Positions 1-7,952 of a DNA stretch of 64,000 nt are shown piece by piece. Every line of letters starts with the position of its first letter. The stretch's first letter is position 1. The notes beneath the pieces are model-generated. The model worked only from the letters and a program-made list of their open reading frames with translations. It was not told the origin of the DNA and did not search any database. Source of the stretch: Bradyrhizobium sp. JYMT SZCCT0428 (GTDB lineage Bacteria > Pseudomonadota > Alphaproteobacteria > Rhizobiales > Xanthobacteraceae); contig NZ_JAFCLS010000009.1 in the NCBI RefSeq assembly GCF_018131075.1, forward strand, positions 152,186 to 216,185, in the 5' to 3' direction. The position numbers were made by a program, and so were the translations under genes.

Positions 1-1
1 C

Positions 2-688
2 GACGCTGATCTGGACCGCGCGCTGGATGCGGTCGTCTTCATGATTTACTCGCTCAACGGTGAGCGTTGCACGTCGTCGAGCCGGCTGCTGGTCCAGCAG
101 GGCATCGCCGAAAAATTCATTGAGAAACTGACAGTGCGGGTCAAGGCGCTGAACGTCGGCCATCCCCTCGATCCCGTCACCGAGATCGGCCCGCTGATCC
201 ATGAGCGGCATCTTGCAAAAGTCTGCAGCTATTTCGAGGTCGCGCAGAAGGATGGCGCGACCATTGCGGTCGGCGGCAAGCCGCATGACGGTCCCGGCGG
301 CGGGCATTATGTGCAGCCGACGCTGGTCACAGGCGCGCACGCCAAAATGCGTGTCGCGCAGGAAGAAGTGTTCGGGCCGTTCCTGACCGTGATTCCGTTC
401 AAGGACGAGAAGGACGCGATCGAAATCGCCAATGGCGTGCAGTACGGCCTCACCGGCTACGTCTGGACCGGCGACATGGGCCGCGCGCTGCGCGTCGCTG
501 ACGCACTGGAAGCCGGCATGATCTGGCTCAACTCCGAAAACGTTCGTCATCTGCCGACACCGTTCGGCGGCATGAAATCGTCCGGCATCGGCCGCGACGG
601 CGGCGACTATTCGTTCGACTTCTACATGGAAACCAAACACGTCTCGCTGGCGCGCGGGACGCACAAGATTCAGAAACTGGGAATTTAG
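2..688 (+). CDS. Aldehyde dehydrogenase, C-terminal part (HpaE-like)
   Basis: C-terminal 228 residues of an NAD(P)+-dependent aldehyde dehydrogenase; the reading frame is open at the left edge, so the N-terminal cofactor-binding half is outside the window. The catalytic cysteine lies in NGERCTSSSR and the conserved glutamate/phenylalanine motif is EEVFGPF. The NGERC variant and the neighbours (extradiol dioxygenase and FAH-family hydrolase directly downstream) fit 5-carboxymethyl-2-hydroxymuconate semialdehyde dehydrogenase of homoprotocatechuate catabolism. That specificity is inferred from context; the family is certain. Confidence 0.85.
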   Translation, partial: DADLDRALDAVVFMIYSLNGERCTSSSRLLVQQGIAEKFIEKLTVRVKALNVGHPLDPVTEIGPLIHERHLAKVCSYFEVAQKDGATIAVGGKPHDGPGGGHYVQPTLVTGAHAKMRVAQEEVFGPFLTVIPFKDEKDAIEIANGVQYGLTGYVWTGDMGRALRVADALEAGMIWLNSENVRHLPTPFGGMKSSGIGRDGGDYSFDFYMETKHVSLARGTHKIQKLGI

Positions 689-695
689 GGATCAC

Positions 696-772
696 CGTCA
701 TTCCGGGGCGCGGAGCGAACCCGGAATCTCGAGATTCCGGGTCTGGTGCTAACGCACCATCCCGGAATGACG
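696..772. repeat. Palindromic intergenic repeat, CGTCATTCCGGG type
   Basis: Outer arms CGTCATTCCGGG and CCCGGAATGACG pair across the whole element, with two smaller hairpins inside. It fills the gap between the dehydrogenase and the dioxygenase, so it would lie within their transcript if they are co-transcribed. Confidence 0.75.
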
Positions 773-794
773 AAGCCAATCAAGGAAACGCCTT

Positions 795-1778
795 ATGCCC
801 GTACCTACACACATCTTCGATCCGCCGTTCAACATCATCCGCTCCAGCCACGCCGTGCTCGACGTGACGGATCTGAACGCCAGCAGCGAATTCTACGAAA
901 AGACCGTCGGCCTCCATGTCGAGGACCGCGACGACAAGGCGGTCTATTTGCGCGGCGCCGAGGAGCATCAGCATCACTCGCTGGTGCTGCGCAAGGCGCA
1001 CGCGGCGGCGTGCAACCGCCTCGGCTTCAAGGTCGGCAATGACGGCGATCTCGACAAGGCGGCCAGCTTCTTTTCCGAGAACGGCATCACCTATGCCTTC
1101 GCCGAGCAGCCGTTCCAGGGCCGCACGCTGCACTTCACCGATCCCTTCGGCTTCCAGATCGAACTCTATGCAACGATGGAGAAGCGCCCGCATCTGCTGC
1201 GGCGCTACGACCTTTACAAGGGCTGCCATCCGCAGCGGCTCGATCACTTCAACGTCTTCGCCGCCGAAGTTCAAGGCACCGTCGATTTCTATGCGCGGCT
1301 CGGTTTCCGGCTAACCGAATATGGCGAGGAGGACGGGCCGAACGGCCGCATCGCCGCAGCCTGGATGCACCGCAAGGGCAACGTGCACGATTTTGCGATT
1401 ACCAACGGCAAGGGCCCTCGCCTGCACCATTTTGCTTACTGGGTGCCGACGGCGATGAACGTGCTGCATCTCTGCGATGTGATGGCGTCCAGCGGCTTCT
1501 TGAAGAACATCGAGCGCGGCCCCGGCCGCCACGGCATTTCGAACGCGTTCTTCCTCTATATCCGCGACCCCGACGGCCATCGGCTCGAACTCTACACCAG
1601 CGACTATTTCACCGGCGATCACGACCATGAGCCGCTGCGCTGGTCGCTGAAGGACCCGCGCCGGCAAACGCTGTGGGGCGCACCGGCGCCGCGCTCCTGG
1701 TTCGAGCAGGGCTCGCCGTTCACGGGGCAAGCGGTGCGCGAACCGGCGTTCGTCGCCGACGTCACGATTGCAGATTAG
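795..1778 (+). CDS. Extradiol ring-cleavage dioxygenase, VOC superfamily (HPCD-like)
   Basis: 327-residue vicinal-oxygen-chelate protein with two paired VOC modules (about residues 15-125 and 147-270). The likely metal ligands are His151 in RLDHFNVF, His211 or His212 in RLHHFAYW, and Glu265 in HRLELYTSDY, the 2-His-1-Glu set of type I extradiol dioxygenases. Length and C-terminal extension resemble 3,4-dihydroxyphenylacetate 2,3-dioxygenase of the Brevibacterium/Arthrobacter type, which opens homoprotocatechuate to the semialdehyde that the upstream dehydrogenase would oxidise. Metal (Fe or Mn) and exact catechol are not decidable here. Confidence 0.85.
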   Translation: MPVPTHIFDPPFNIIRSSHAVLDVTDLNASSEFYEKTVGLHVEDRDDKAVYLRGAEEHQHHSLVLRKAHAAACNRLGFKVGNDGDLDKAASFFSENGITYAFAEQPFQGRTLHFTDPFGFQIELYATMEKRPHLLRRYDLYKGCHPQRLDHFNVFAAEVQGTVDFYARLGFRLTEYGEEDGPNGRIAAAWMHRKGNVHDFAITNGKGPRLHHFAYWVPTAMNVLHLCDVMASSGFLKNIERGPGRHGISNAFFLYIRDPDGHRLELYTSDYFTGDHDHEPLRWSLKDPRRQTLWGAPAPRSWFEQGSPFTGQAVREPAFVADVTIAD

Positions 1779-1787
1779 GACGCCCAG

Positions 1788-2657
1788 ATGACCTCACCTC
1801 GCCTCGCGACCTATTCGATCGGCGGCGTCACCAGATACGGCGCCGTCACCGACACCGGTATCGTCGATCTCTTCGCCCGCTTCGGACAGGAATATCCGAC
1901 GCTGCGCGAAGCCATTGCCGCCGGTGCGCTGATGAAGCTTTCCGAGGACGCCGCAAAGCGCTCGCCGGACAATGCGCTCGACGCCATCACCTGGCAGCCG
2001 CCGATCCCGGCGCCGGAAAAGATCATCTGCATCGGCGTGAACTATCCGGATCGCAACGCCGAGTACAAGGACGGTCAGGACGCGCCGAAATTTCCCAGCA
2101 TGTTCATGCGCACGCCGCGTTCCTTTGTCGGCCACAACGCGCCGCTGGTGCGTCCGCGCGCGTCGGCGCAGCTTGATTACGAGGGCGAACTGGTGCTGGT
2201 GATAGGCAAGGCCGGCCGCCACATCAAAGAGAGCGACGCGCTGGATCACATCGCCGCGGTGACGCTCTGCAATGAGGGCACGATCCGCGACTGGGTGCGG
2301 CACGCCAAATTCAACGTCACCCAGGGCAAGAACTTTGATTCCACCGGCAGTCTCGGCCCGTGGCTGGTTCCCTACACCAGCGAAGCACAAATTGCGGATA
2401 TCCGCCTGACCACAAAGGTCAACGGCGATACGCGGCAGGACGACCGCACCTCGCGGCTGATCTTCGGCTTCCGCTATCTCCTCAACTACATCTCGACCTT
2501 CACCACGCTGGTGCCCGGCGACGTCATCGTGACGGGAACTCCGACGGGCGCCGGTGCACGCTTCGATCCGCCGCGCTACCTCAAGCCCGGCGACGTTATC
2601 GAGGTCGAAGCCGAAGGCGTCGGCGTGCTGCGCAATGGTGTGGCCGACGAAGCCTGA
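1788..2657 (+). CDS. Fumarylacetoacetate hydrolase family protein (HpaG-like)
   Basis: 289 residues with the FAH fold: a short N-terminal segment, then EKIICIGVNY, the acidic metal-binding segment LDYEGELVLVIG and the late motif VIVTGTPTGAG. Family members are Mg2+ or Mn2+ enzymes that hydrolyse, isomerise or decarboxylate beta-dicarbonyl products of ring cleavage. It starts 9 bases after the dioxygenase, so an isomerase/decarboxylase step on carboxymethyl-hydroxymuconate products is the natural reading. It could also be an acylpyruvase, since family specificity is broad. Confidence 0.85.
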   Translation: MTSPRLATYSIGGVTRYGAVTDTGIVDLFARFGQEYPTLREAIAAGALMKLSEDAAKRSPDNALDAITWQPPIPAPEKIICIGVNYPDRNAEYKDGQDAPKFPSMFMRTPRSFVGHNAPLVRPRASAQLDYEGELVLVIGKAGRHIKESDALDHIAAVTLCNEGTIRDWVRHAKFNVTQGKNFDSTGSLGPWLVPYTSEAQIADIRLTTKVNGDTRQDDRTSRLIFGFRYLLNYISTFTTLVPGDVIVTGTPTGAGARFDPPRYLKPGDVIEVEAEGVGVLRNGVADEA

Positions 2658-2685
2658 TCAATCCTTGCAATGATGGAACAGTGAC

Positions 2686-4314
2686 ATGACTTCAACATCC
2701 GGCGGCGAAGCGATCGTCAACGGCCTCGTCGCGCACGGCGTCGATACCGTGTTCGGCCTGCCCGGCGCGCAGGTCTATGGGCTGTTCGACGCCTTCCATC
2801 AGGCACAGTTGAAAGTGATCGGCGCGCGGCACGAGCAGGCTTGCGGCTATATGGCCTTTGGCTATGCGCGTGCCAGCGGCAAGCCCGGCGTGTTCAGCGT
2901 GGTCCCCGGCCCCGGCGTGCTCAACGCCAGCGCGGCGCTGCTCACGGCGTTCGGTTGTAACGAGCCGGTGTTGTGCCTGACCGGTCAGGTGCCGACGGCG
3001 TTTCTCGGCAAGGGCCGCGGCCATCTGCACGAGATGCCGGACCAGCTCGCAACGCTGCGAACTTTCGTCAAATGGGCTGATAGAATCGAATATCCCGACG
3101 ACGCGCCGGCAAAGGTCTCGCGCGCGTTCCAGGAAATGCAGTCGGGGCGCCGCGGCCCGGTGTCGCTCGAAATGCCGTGGGACGTGTTCACGCAGCGTGC
3201 GCAGGTCGGCAGTTCAAAACCGTTCGATCCCTTCCCGGCCCCGCAGCCTGACCCTGATCGTATCAAGGCGGCGGCGGCGCTGGTATCCGGCAGCAAGCGG
3301 CCGATGATCTTTGTCGGCAGCGGCGCGATCCACGCACGCGAGGAAATCCTCGAACTCGCCGAAATGATCGATGCGCCTGTGGTGGCGTTCCGCAGCGGAC
3401 GCGGCATCGTCTCCAATGCGCATGAACTCGGGCTGACGATGGCGGCGGCCTACAAGCTGTGGCCGCAGACCGATTTGATGATCGGAATCGGGACGCGCAT
3501 GGAATTGCCGGCATCGGGATTCCGCTGGCCGTTCCAGCCGGCCGGCCTGAAGTCCATCCGTATCGATATCGATCCGTCGGAAATGCGGCGGCTGACGCCG
3601 GACGCCGCCGTGGTCGCCGACGCCAGGGCCGGCACCGCCGATCTGGTCGCCGCGGTGAAGAAGGCCGGTTACAGCAGGACCAGCGGACGGCGTTCCGCGA
3701 TCCGTGAAGCTACCGCTGCCGCGCATCGGGAGATCCAGAAGGTTCAGCCGCAGATGGCGTATCTGAACATCCTGCGCGAGGTGCTGCCGGCGAACGCCAT
3801 CGTCACCGACGAGCTGTCGCAGGTCGGCTTTGCCTCCTGGTACGGTTTTCCGATCTACGAGCCGCGCACCTTCATTACCTCGGGCTATCAGGGCACGCTC
3901 GGTTCGGGATTCCCGACCGCGCTCGGCGCCAAGGTCGCGCATCCGGACCGGCCGGTGGTCGCGATCACGGGCGACGGCGGCTTCATGTTCGGCGTGCAGG
4001 AGCTGTCGACCGCCGTGCAGTTCAAGATCGGCGTGGTGACGCTGGTCTTCAACAACAACGCCTACGGCAATGTGCGGCGCGACCAGCGCGAACGCTTCGA
4101 CGGCCGCGTGGTGGCGTCCGATCTGGTCAATCCGGATTTCGTCAAGCTCGCGGAATCCTTCGGCGTCGGCGCCGCGCGCGTGACCTCGCCCGATCGTTTC
4201 CGCGCCGCGCTGGAAAAGGCGCTGGCCGATGGCGGGCCTTATGTGATTTCGGTGGAAGTGCCGACGGATTCGGAAGTCAGCCCGTGGACATTTATCCATC
4301 CGGCGAAGCCGTGA
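2686..4314 (+). CDS. Thiamine-diphosphate-dependent enzyme (acetolactate synthase / benzoylformate decarboxylase-like)
   Basis: 542 residues with the three-domain ThDP architecture: N-terminal pyrimidine-binding domain with the catalytic glutamate in RHEQACGYMAFG, a central NAD-like domain (about 190-320), and a C-terminal pyrophosphate domain with ITGDGGFMFG followed by FNNNAYGNVR, the GDG-(N)-NN cofactor motif. Such enzymes decarboxylate or ligate 2-oxo acids. Encoded 28 bases after the FAH protein, it probably handles a 2-oxo acid released by ring cleavage or feeding into it. There is no small regulatory subunit, so biosynthetic acetolactate synthase is unlikely. Confidence 0.8.
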   Translation: MTSTSGGEAIVNGLVAHGVDTVFGLPGAQVYGLFDAFHQAQLKVIGARHEQACGYMAFGYARASGKPGVFSVVPGPGVLNASAALLTAFGCNEPVLCLTGQVPTAFLGKGRGHLHEMPDQLATLRTFVKWADRIEYPDDAPAKVSRAFQEMQSGRRGPVSLEMPWDVFTQRAQVGSSKPFDPFPAPQPDPDRIKAAAALVSGSKRPMIFVGSGAIHAREEILELAEMIDAPVVAFRSGRGIVSNAHELGLTMAAAYKLWPQTDLMIGIGTRMELPASGFRWPFQPAGLKSIRIDIDPSEMRRLTPDAAVVADARAGTADLVAAVKKAGYSRTSGRRSAIREATAAAHREIQKVQPQMAYLNILREVLPANAIVTDELSQVGFASWYGFPIYEPRTFITSGYQGTLGSGFPTALGAKVAHPDRPVVAITGDGGFMFGVQELSTAVQFKIGVVTLVFNNNAYGNVRRDQRERFDGRVVASDLVNPDFVKLAESFGVGAARVTSPDRFRAALEKALADGGPYVISVEVPTDSEVSPWTFIHPAKP

Positions 4315-4324
4315 TTTTTTCACT

Positions 4325-4364
4325 GTCATTCCGGGGCGGCGCGAAGCGACGAACCCGGAATGAC
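4325..4364. repeat. Short palindromic repeat between convergent genes
   Basis: Arms GTCATTCCGGG and CCCGGAATGAC enclose a GCGAAGCG loop. It fills the gap between the stop codons of two convergent genes and could act as a two-way terminator; no U-tract is visible. Confidence 0.65.
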
Positions 4365-4366
4365 TG

Positions 4367-5605
4367 TTAAACTCTCCGCTCCTGCAGGCCGCGCTGCATT
4401 CGCGACGCCGCGATCACCAACAGGCCCGCCCCCGCGACCGCCCAGCAGGCCACCGGCGCCCAGTGCAACAGCGGCGCGTATTCCGGCAGCTTTTGCAGGC
4501 CGCCGGCGACCGCCGCCATCCGCGCAAAGGTCGCCAGCGCCAGCGCCGAAAACATCAGCCCGATCACCTTGCCCTCGGCGCCGGTGTCGCCGATCGCCAG
4601 CGCCGCCGATACCGCGCTCATCAGCATGCAACCCCAGGCCGCACCCGCCACGAACTGCGCGACAATAAGGACGTTGAGGCTGGCGGACAGCTCGGCAGTG
4701 AGCACCGCCAGCGCACCGAACAGGCCGGCCGCGCCGATCACGACCAGCCCGCCGCGGTGCTTGACCACGACGCTCGCCGGAAACATCGCGATGTTAAAGC
4801 CGATCCAGAACACCGGCAGCAGCCACTGCAACTGATCTTGCGTTGTGAAACGCAGGAAGAACGACGAGCTGTTGAGGCTGAAGTGCAGTTGATAGCCGAG
4901 CGACAGGATCACCATCGACGCGATGAAGAACATCGGGATCGTGCCGAGCGCTTTGGCTGGGACCGCCTTCTCGCTCGGGGCAGGCGCTTGCGCCGCAGCG
5001 TCGCGCTCGACCTTCGACAGCGCCAGCGTGGTGAGCAGCAGGACGACGCCCGAAATCAGGAACGGTAGCCGCGGATCGTGGTTGCGCAGCACCGTGCCGA
5101 GATAGGGCGAGATCGCGCCGGCCAGGCCGTAACCCGGCATCGCCAGCGCCGCCAGCAACGGCACCTGTGACCGCGCGCGATGCTTGCCGAGCAGCGTCAG
5201 CGGCGGTGCACGCAACGCCGACGAGGTCACGACCCAGATCACGATCAGCACGATGAACCAGGCCTGCGCGCCCGGACCCGTGCCGGCCACGAACGGCAAC
5301 GCCACGAACGCCGCGCAGGAGATCGCGGTCAGGATGCCGACGAAGACGCCGAGCCGGCCGATAAAGGGTGCGATCTTGTCGGCCGCAATTCCCATCGCGG
5401 TGTCGGTGATGGTGAAGATCGCCTGATCGAGCATCAGGATGAAGATCACCATGCCGGGTGCGATCCCGACCTGCGCTGCAAGCTTCGGCAGATAGATGAC
5501 GTAAGTGGTCCAGCCCAGCGTGAAGATCAGTTGCAGCACGGCCAGATAGATGCCGGTGCGGCTGGCGCCCCCGCCGCTGCCGGCCTTGACGTCTGTGCTG
5601 CTCAT
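4367..5605 (-). CDS. MFS transporter
   Basis: 412-residue integral membrane protein with about twelve hydrophobic segments, split by a polar loop near residue 210 that is rich in Ala, Glu and Lys. The layout is that of the major facilitator superfamily, possibly a sugar/cation-symporter-like branch. An upstream in-frame alternative start exists, but the ATG at 5605 is preceded by GGGAGCGAGAC and gives the better ribosome site. It converges on the ring-cleavage genes; uptake of an aromatic or related acid is a guess from position only. Confidence 0.8.
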   Translation of the reverse strand: MSSTDVKAGSGGGASRTGIYLAVLQLIFTLGWTTYVIYLPKLAAQVGIAPGMVIFILMLDQAIFTITDTAMGIAADKIAPFIGRLGVFVGILTAISCAAFVALPFVAGTGPGAQAWFIVLIVIWVVTSSALRAPPLTLLGKHRARSQVPLLAALAMPGYGLAGAISPYLGTVLRNHDPRLPFLISGVVLLLTTLALSKVERDAAAQAPAPSEKAVPAKALGTIPMFFIASMVILSLGYQLHFSLNSSSFFLRFTTQDQLQWLLPVFWIGFNIAMFPASVVVKHRGGLVVIGAAGLFGALAVLTAELSASLNVLIVAQFVAGAAWGCMLMSAVSAALAIGDTGAEGKVIGLMFSALALATFARMAAVAGGLQKLPEYAPLLHWAPVACWAVAGAGLLVIAASRMQRGLQERRV

Positions 5606-5672
5606 GTCTCGCTCCCCGCCCGGGGAGAGCATAGACCAGACGAAACTTCAATGGGAAGCGGTTAGCCTACAG

Positions 5673-6338
5673 TCAGCGCGCTTTTCGAAAAGTCAGATTG
5701 ATGCGCTGGCGGCCCAACACGGCGTGCTCAGCGTCGGCCAGCGGCGCCACGCCGTGAAAGAACAGCCGCGACGGCCCGCCCCAGACCACGACGTCGCCAT
5801 GCACCAGCCGAAACCGGGCCGGCTTGTCGCTGCGTTTCAATCCGCCGAACAGGAAGATCGCCGGTATCCCGAGCGACACCGAGACGATCGGCGCGGCAAA
5901 ATCCTGCTCGTCCTTGTCCTGATGCAGCGACATGCGGGCGCCCGGTTCGTAGCGGTTGATCAGGCAGGCATCCGGCGAAAAGTTTTCGAAGCCGCCCTCG
6001 GTCGCCGCTTCGGCGGCCAGTTCGCGAAACACCGCGGGCATTGCCGGCCACGGCTGGCCGGAATCGGGATCGACGCCGTCATAACGATAACCGGTGCGGT
6101 CGGTGACCCATCCGGCATTGCCGCAATTGGTCATCGCCACCGACATCTGATGGCCGCCTGGCGTCGACATATGGCGGAACGGCGCCTCTGCCACGATCGC
6201 GCGCAGCGCCGGAATCAGTTCGGCTTCAAAGCGCAGCGCGAAACCGCGCAGCAGCACGGCGCCATCGGCCATCGCTTCCCGCGACGACTGCACATCGGCG
6301 ATGGCGTCGAACAAATCCGTAGTCAATTCGCTTGGCAC
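5673..6338 (-). CDS. alkB: Alpha-ketoglutarate-dependent DNA repair dioxygenase AlkB
   Basis: 221 residues. The iron ligands appear as HQD in RMSLHQDKDE and the distal histidine in LFFHGVAPL; the C-terminal RINLTFRKAR supplies the arginines that bind 2-oxoglutarate and substrate. The NRYEPGA segment before the HxD is characteristic of AlkB. The enzyme oxidatively removes methyl groups from 1-methyladenine and 3-methylcytosine. It is the downstream gene of a two-gene unit, 17 bases after another Fe(II)/2-oxoglutarate oxygenase. Confidence 0.92.
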   Translation of the reverse strand: MPSELTTDLFDAIADVQSSREAMADGAVLLRGFALRFEAELIPALRAIVAEAPFRHMSTPGGHQMSVAMTNCGNAGWVTDRTGYRYDGVDPDSGQPWPAMPAVFRELAAEAATEGGFENFSPDACLINRYEPGARMSLHQDKDEQDFAAPIVSVSLGIPAIFLFGGLKRSDKPARFRLVHGDVVVWGGPSRLFFHGVAPLADAEHAVLGRQRINLTFRKAR

Positions 6339-6355
6339 TCACATGGCGTGGTGAA

Positions 6356-7102
6356 CTACTTGGCGTCGTGAAAGATCACGCCGACGGTATGACGGTGGCC
6401 GGAACGGATCTGGCTGACGCCGTGGCGCAGATTAACGCGATAGAACCCGCGCGTCCCCTGCACCGGGCGGTGATGCACAGCAAATGCCACCGCATCGCCC
6501 TGTGTGAGCGGAACCACCTCGGGCCGCGACTGCATCCGCGGCCGTTGCTCGGTCAGCACGAATTCACCGCCGGTAAAATCGCGGCCGGGTTCCGAGAGCA
6601 GGATCGCGACCTGCAGCGGGAACACATGCTCGCCATAGAGATCCTGGTGCAGGCAATTGTAGTCGCCGGGCCCATATTGCAGCAGCAGCGGCGTCGGCCG
6701 AATTTGCCCCGCGTCATGGCAGCGCTTCAGGAATGCCTGATGCGCCAGCGGATAGCGGATATCTATCCCCATCGTCTGGTTCCAGCGATTGGCAATGCCG
6801 CACAGCCGCGCATACAGCGCCGGGCGCAGTTCCGCGATCAGGTCGGGCAGCGGATAGGAAAAATATTTGTATTCGCCGCGTCCAAAACCGTGACGCCCCA
6901 TCACGATGCGGCTGCGGAATTGGCTGTCGTCAGGATAAAGCGCCGCGATCGCCCGGCATTCGTCCGGCGCCAGCAATCCCTTCAGCACGGCGCAGCCCTG
7001 CCCGTCGAGATCGGCCGTCACCTGCGTCCAGTCGATGGCATCGACCCGGGCAGCGATGTCGGGGGATGCGTGGCGATCGGTGGTTTTTGCGGTTGCTTTC
7101 AT
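6356..7102 (-). CDS. 2OG-Fe(II) oxygenase family protein
   Basis: 248 residues. A double-stranded beta-helix oxygenase with HQD in CLHQDLYGEH and a distal histidine near the C-terminus in the segment RHGVSQIRSGHRHTVGVIFH. It is distinct from AlkB and nearer to prolyl-hydroxylase-like oxygenases. Substrate unknown; its place directly upstream of alkB suggests a role in alkylation or oxidative damage response. The frame stays open upstream into a palindromic repeat, whose translation is an artefact, so I place the start at the ATG at 7102. Confidence 0.75.
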   Translation of the reverse strand: MKATAKTTDRHASPDIAARVDAIDWTQVTADLDGQGCAVLKGLLAPDECRAIAALYPDDSQFRSRIVMGRHGFGRGEYKYFSYPLPDLIAELRPALYARLCGIANRWNQTMGIDIRYPLAHQAFLKRCHDAGQIRPTPLLLQYGPGDYNCLHQDLYGEHVFPLQVAILLSEPGRDFTGGEFVLTEQRPRMQSRPEVVPLTQGDAVAFAVHHRPVQGTRGFYRVNLRHGVSQIRSGHRHTVGVIFHDAK

Positions 7103-7162
7103 GGCGGGCAGTTTCGCAAGTCCCGTTGTACCGGGCCACCCGATTTCCGATAACTCCATCCC

Positions 7163-7242
7163 CGTCATTGCGAGCGCAGCGAAGCAATCCATCCCGTCGC
7201 GCGAAGAAAAGAATGGATTGCTTCGCTGCGCTCGCAATGACG
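7163..7242. repeat. Palindromic repeat, CGTCATTGCGAGCGCAGCG type
   Basis: Long inverted repeat: CGTCATTGCGAGCGCAGCGA at the left pairs with its complement at the right, enclosing AATCCAT/ATGGATT arms. This is a very common intergenic family in Bradyrhizobiaceae (from memory). It creates spurious coding extensions on both strands. Confidence 0.8.
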
Positions 7243-7256
7243 AAAAAGGCGGCAGT

Positions 7257-7952
7257 CTATCCCAGCACCGGCAACGCAATCACATCATAGCCGTGACCGA
7301 TCTTTCGCTTCAGCACCGGGTCTTCCAGTTCGAATTCGAACCGGCTTGCCGGGCGGATGCCGCCTTTGGCGGCAAAAGTGCCACCGAACATCGCGCAGCC
7401 GTCCGGCAGCCCTTTGCCGGCAAAGCCACGGTCGATCAGGTCCTTGACCGGCAGCATGCCATCGAGCGTGCCCACCTGATACAGCACCTTCTTGCCGTCG
7501 ATGACGGCCCAGGAGCGCAGGATCATCTGGTCCCAGTGACCGATGACATCTTCCAGCTCCCACAGCACGGAGGCCATCGGCTTGTCGCACATCTGCTTGG
7601 AAACCGTGACGCTGTAGGCTTCCACCTTGCGATCGGTATGGTCGGAGCCGCAGCCGACAAGGATACGGCCCTGCCAGCCGATCAGCACGAACTCGACCTC
7701 GCCGCTGGAATCGCCACCGCTGACTTCGATGCTGTCAGTGGTGGTGATCCGGCACGCGGAGACACGGTAGTAGATCGGCGTCGAGGCCGGCCGCGCGATG
7801 CCGATCGCTTCCAACTCGGCAATGTGCTTGTCGCGCGCCACCGGATCGCGCCCGGTCCAGCCGGCAATCACGGCCTGATCGATCGCCAGCGTCAGCGGCG
7901 TCGGCGCGCCCTTGTCTTGAACAGTAAAGGTAAGATCAACCACGGATGCCAT
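7257..7952 (-). CDS. DUF2848 family protein
   Basis: 231 residues, soluble, all alpha/beta in appearance, with VEFVLIGWQGRI, GCGSDHTDRKVEAY and CAMFGGTFAAKGG as distinctive stretches. I recognise the DUF2848 family, a poorly characterised group often found with amidases or FAH-like catabolic genes. The start overlaps the 3' end of the amidase gene by 17 bases, so the two are probably translated from one message. The GCGSDHTDRK segment could hold a metal or catalytic site. No function should be assumed. Confidence 0.7.
   Translation of the reverse strand: MASVVDLTFTVQDKGAPTPLTLAIDQAVIAGWTGRDPVARDKHIAELEAIGIARPASTPIYYRVSACRITTTDSIEVSGGDSSGEVEFVLIGWQGRILVGCGSDHTDRKVEAYSVTVSKQMCDKPMASVLWELEDVIGHWDQMILRSWAVIDGKKVLYQVGTLDGMLPVKDLIDRGFAGKGLPDGCAMFGGTFAAKGGIRPASRFEFELEDPVLKRKIGHGYDVIALPVLG

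Noticed and set aside
7103..7279. N-terminal extension of the 2OG-Fe(II) oxygenase
   Set aside because: It translates the palindromic repeat at 7163-7242; such repeat-derived N-termini are annotation errors.
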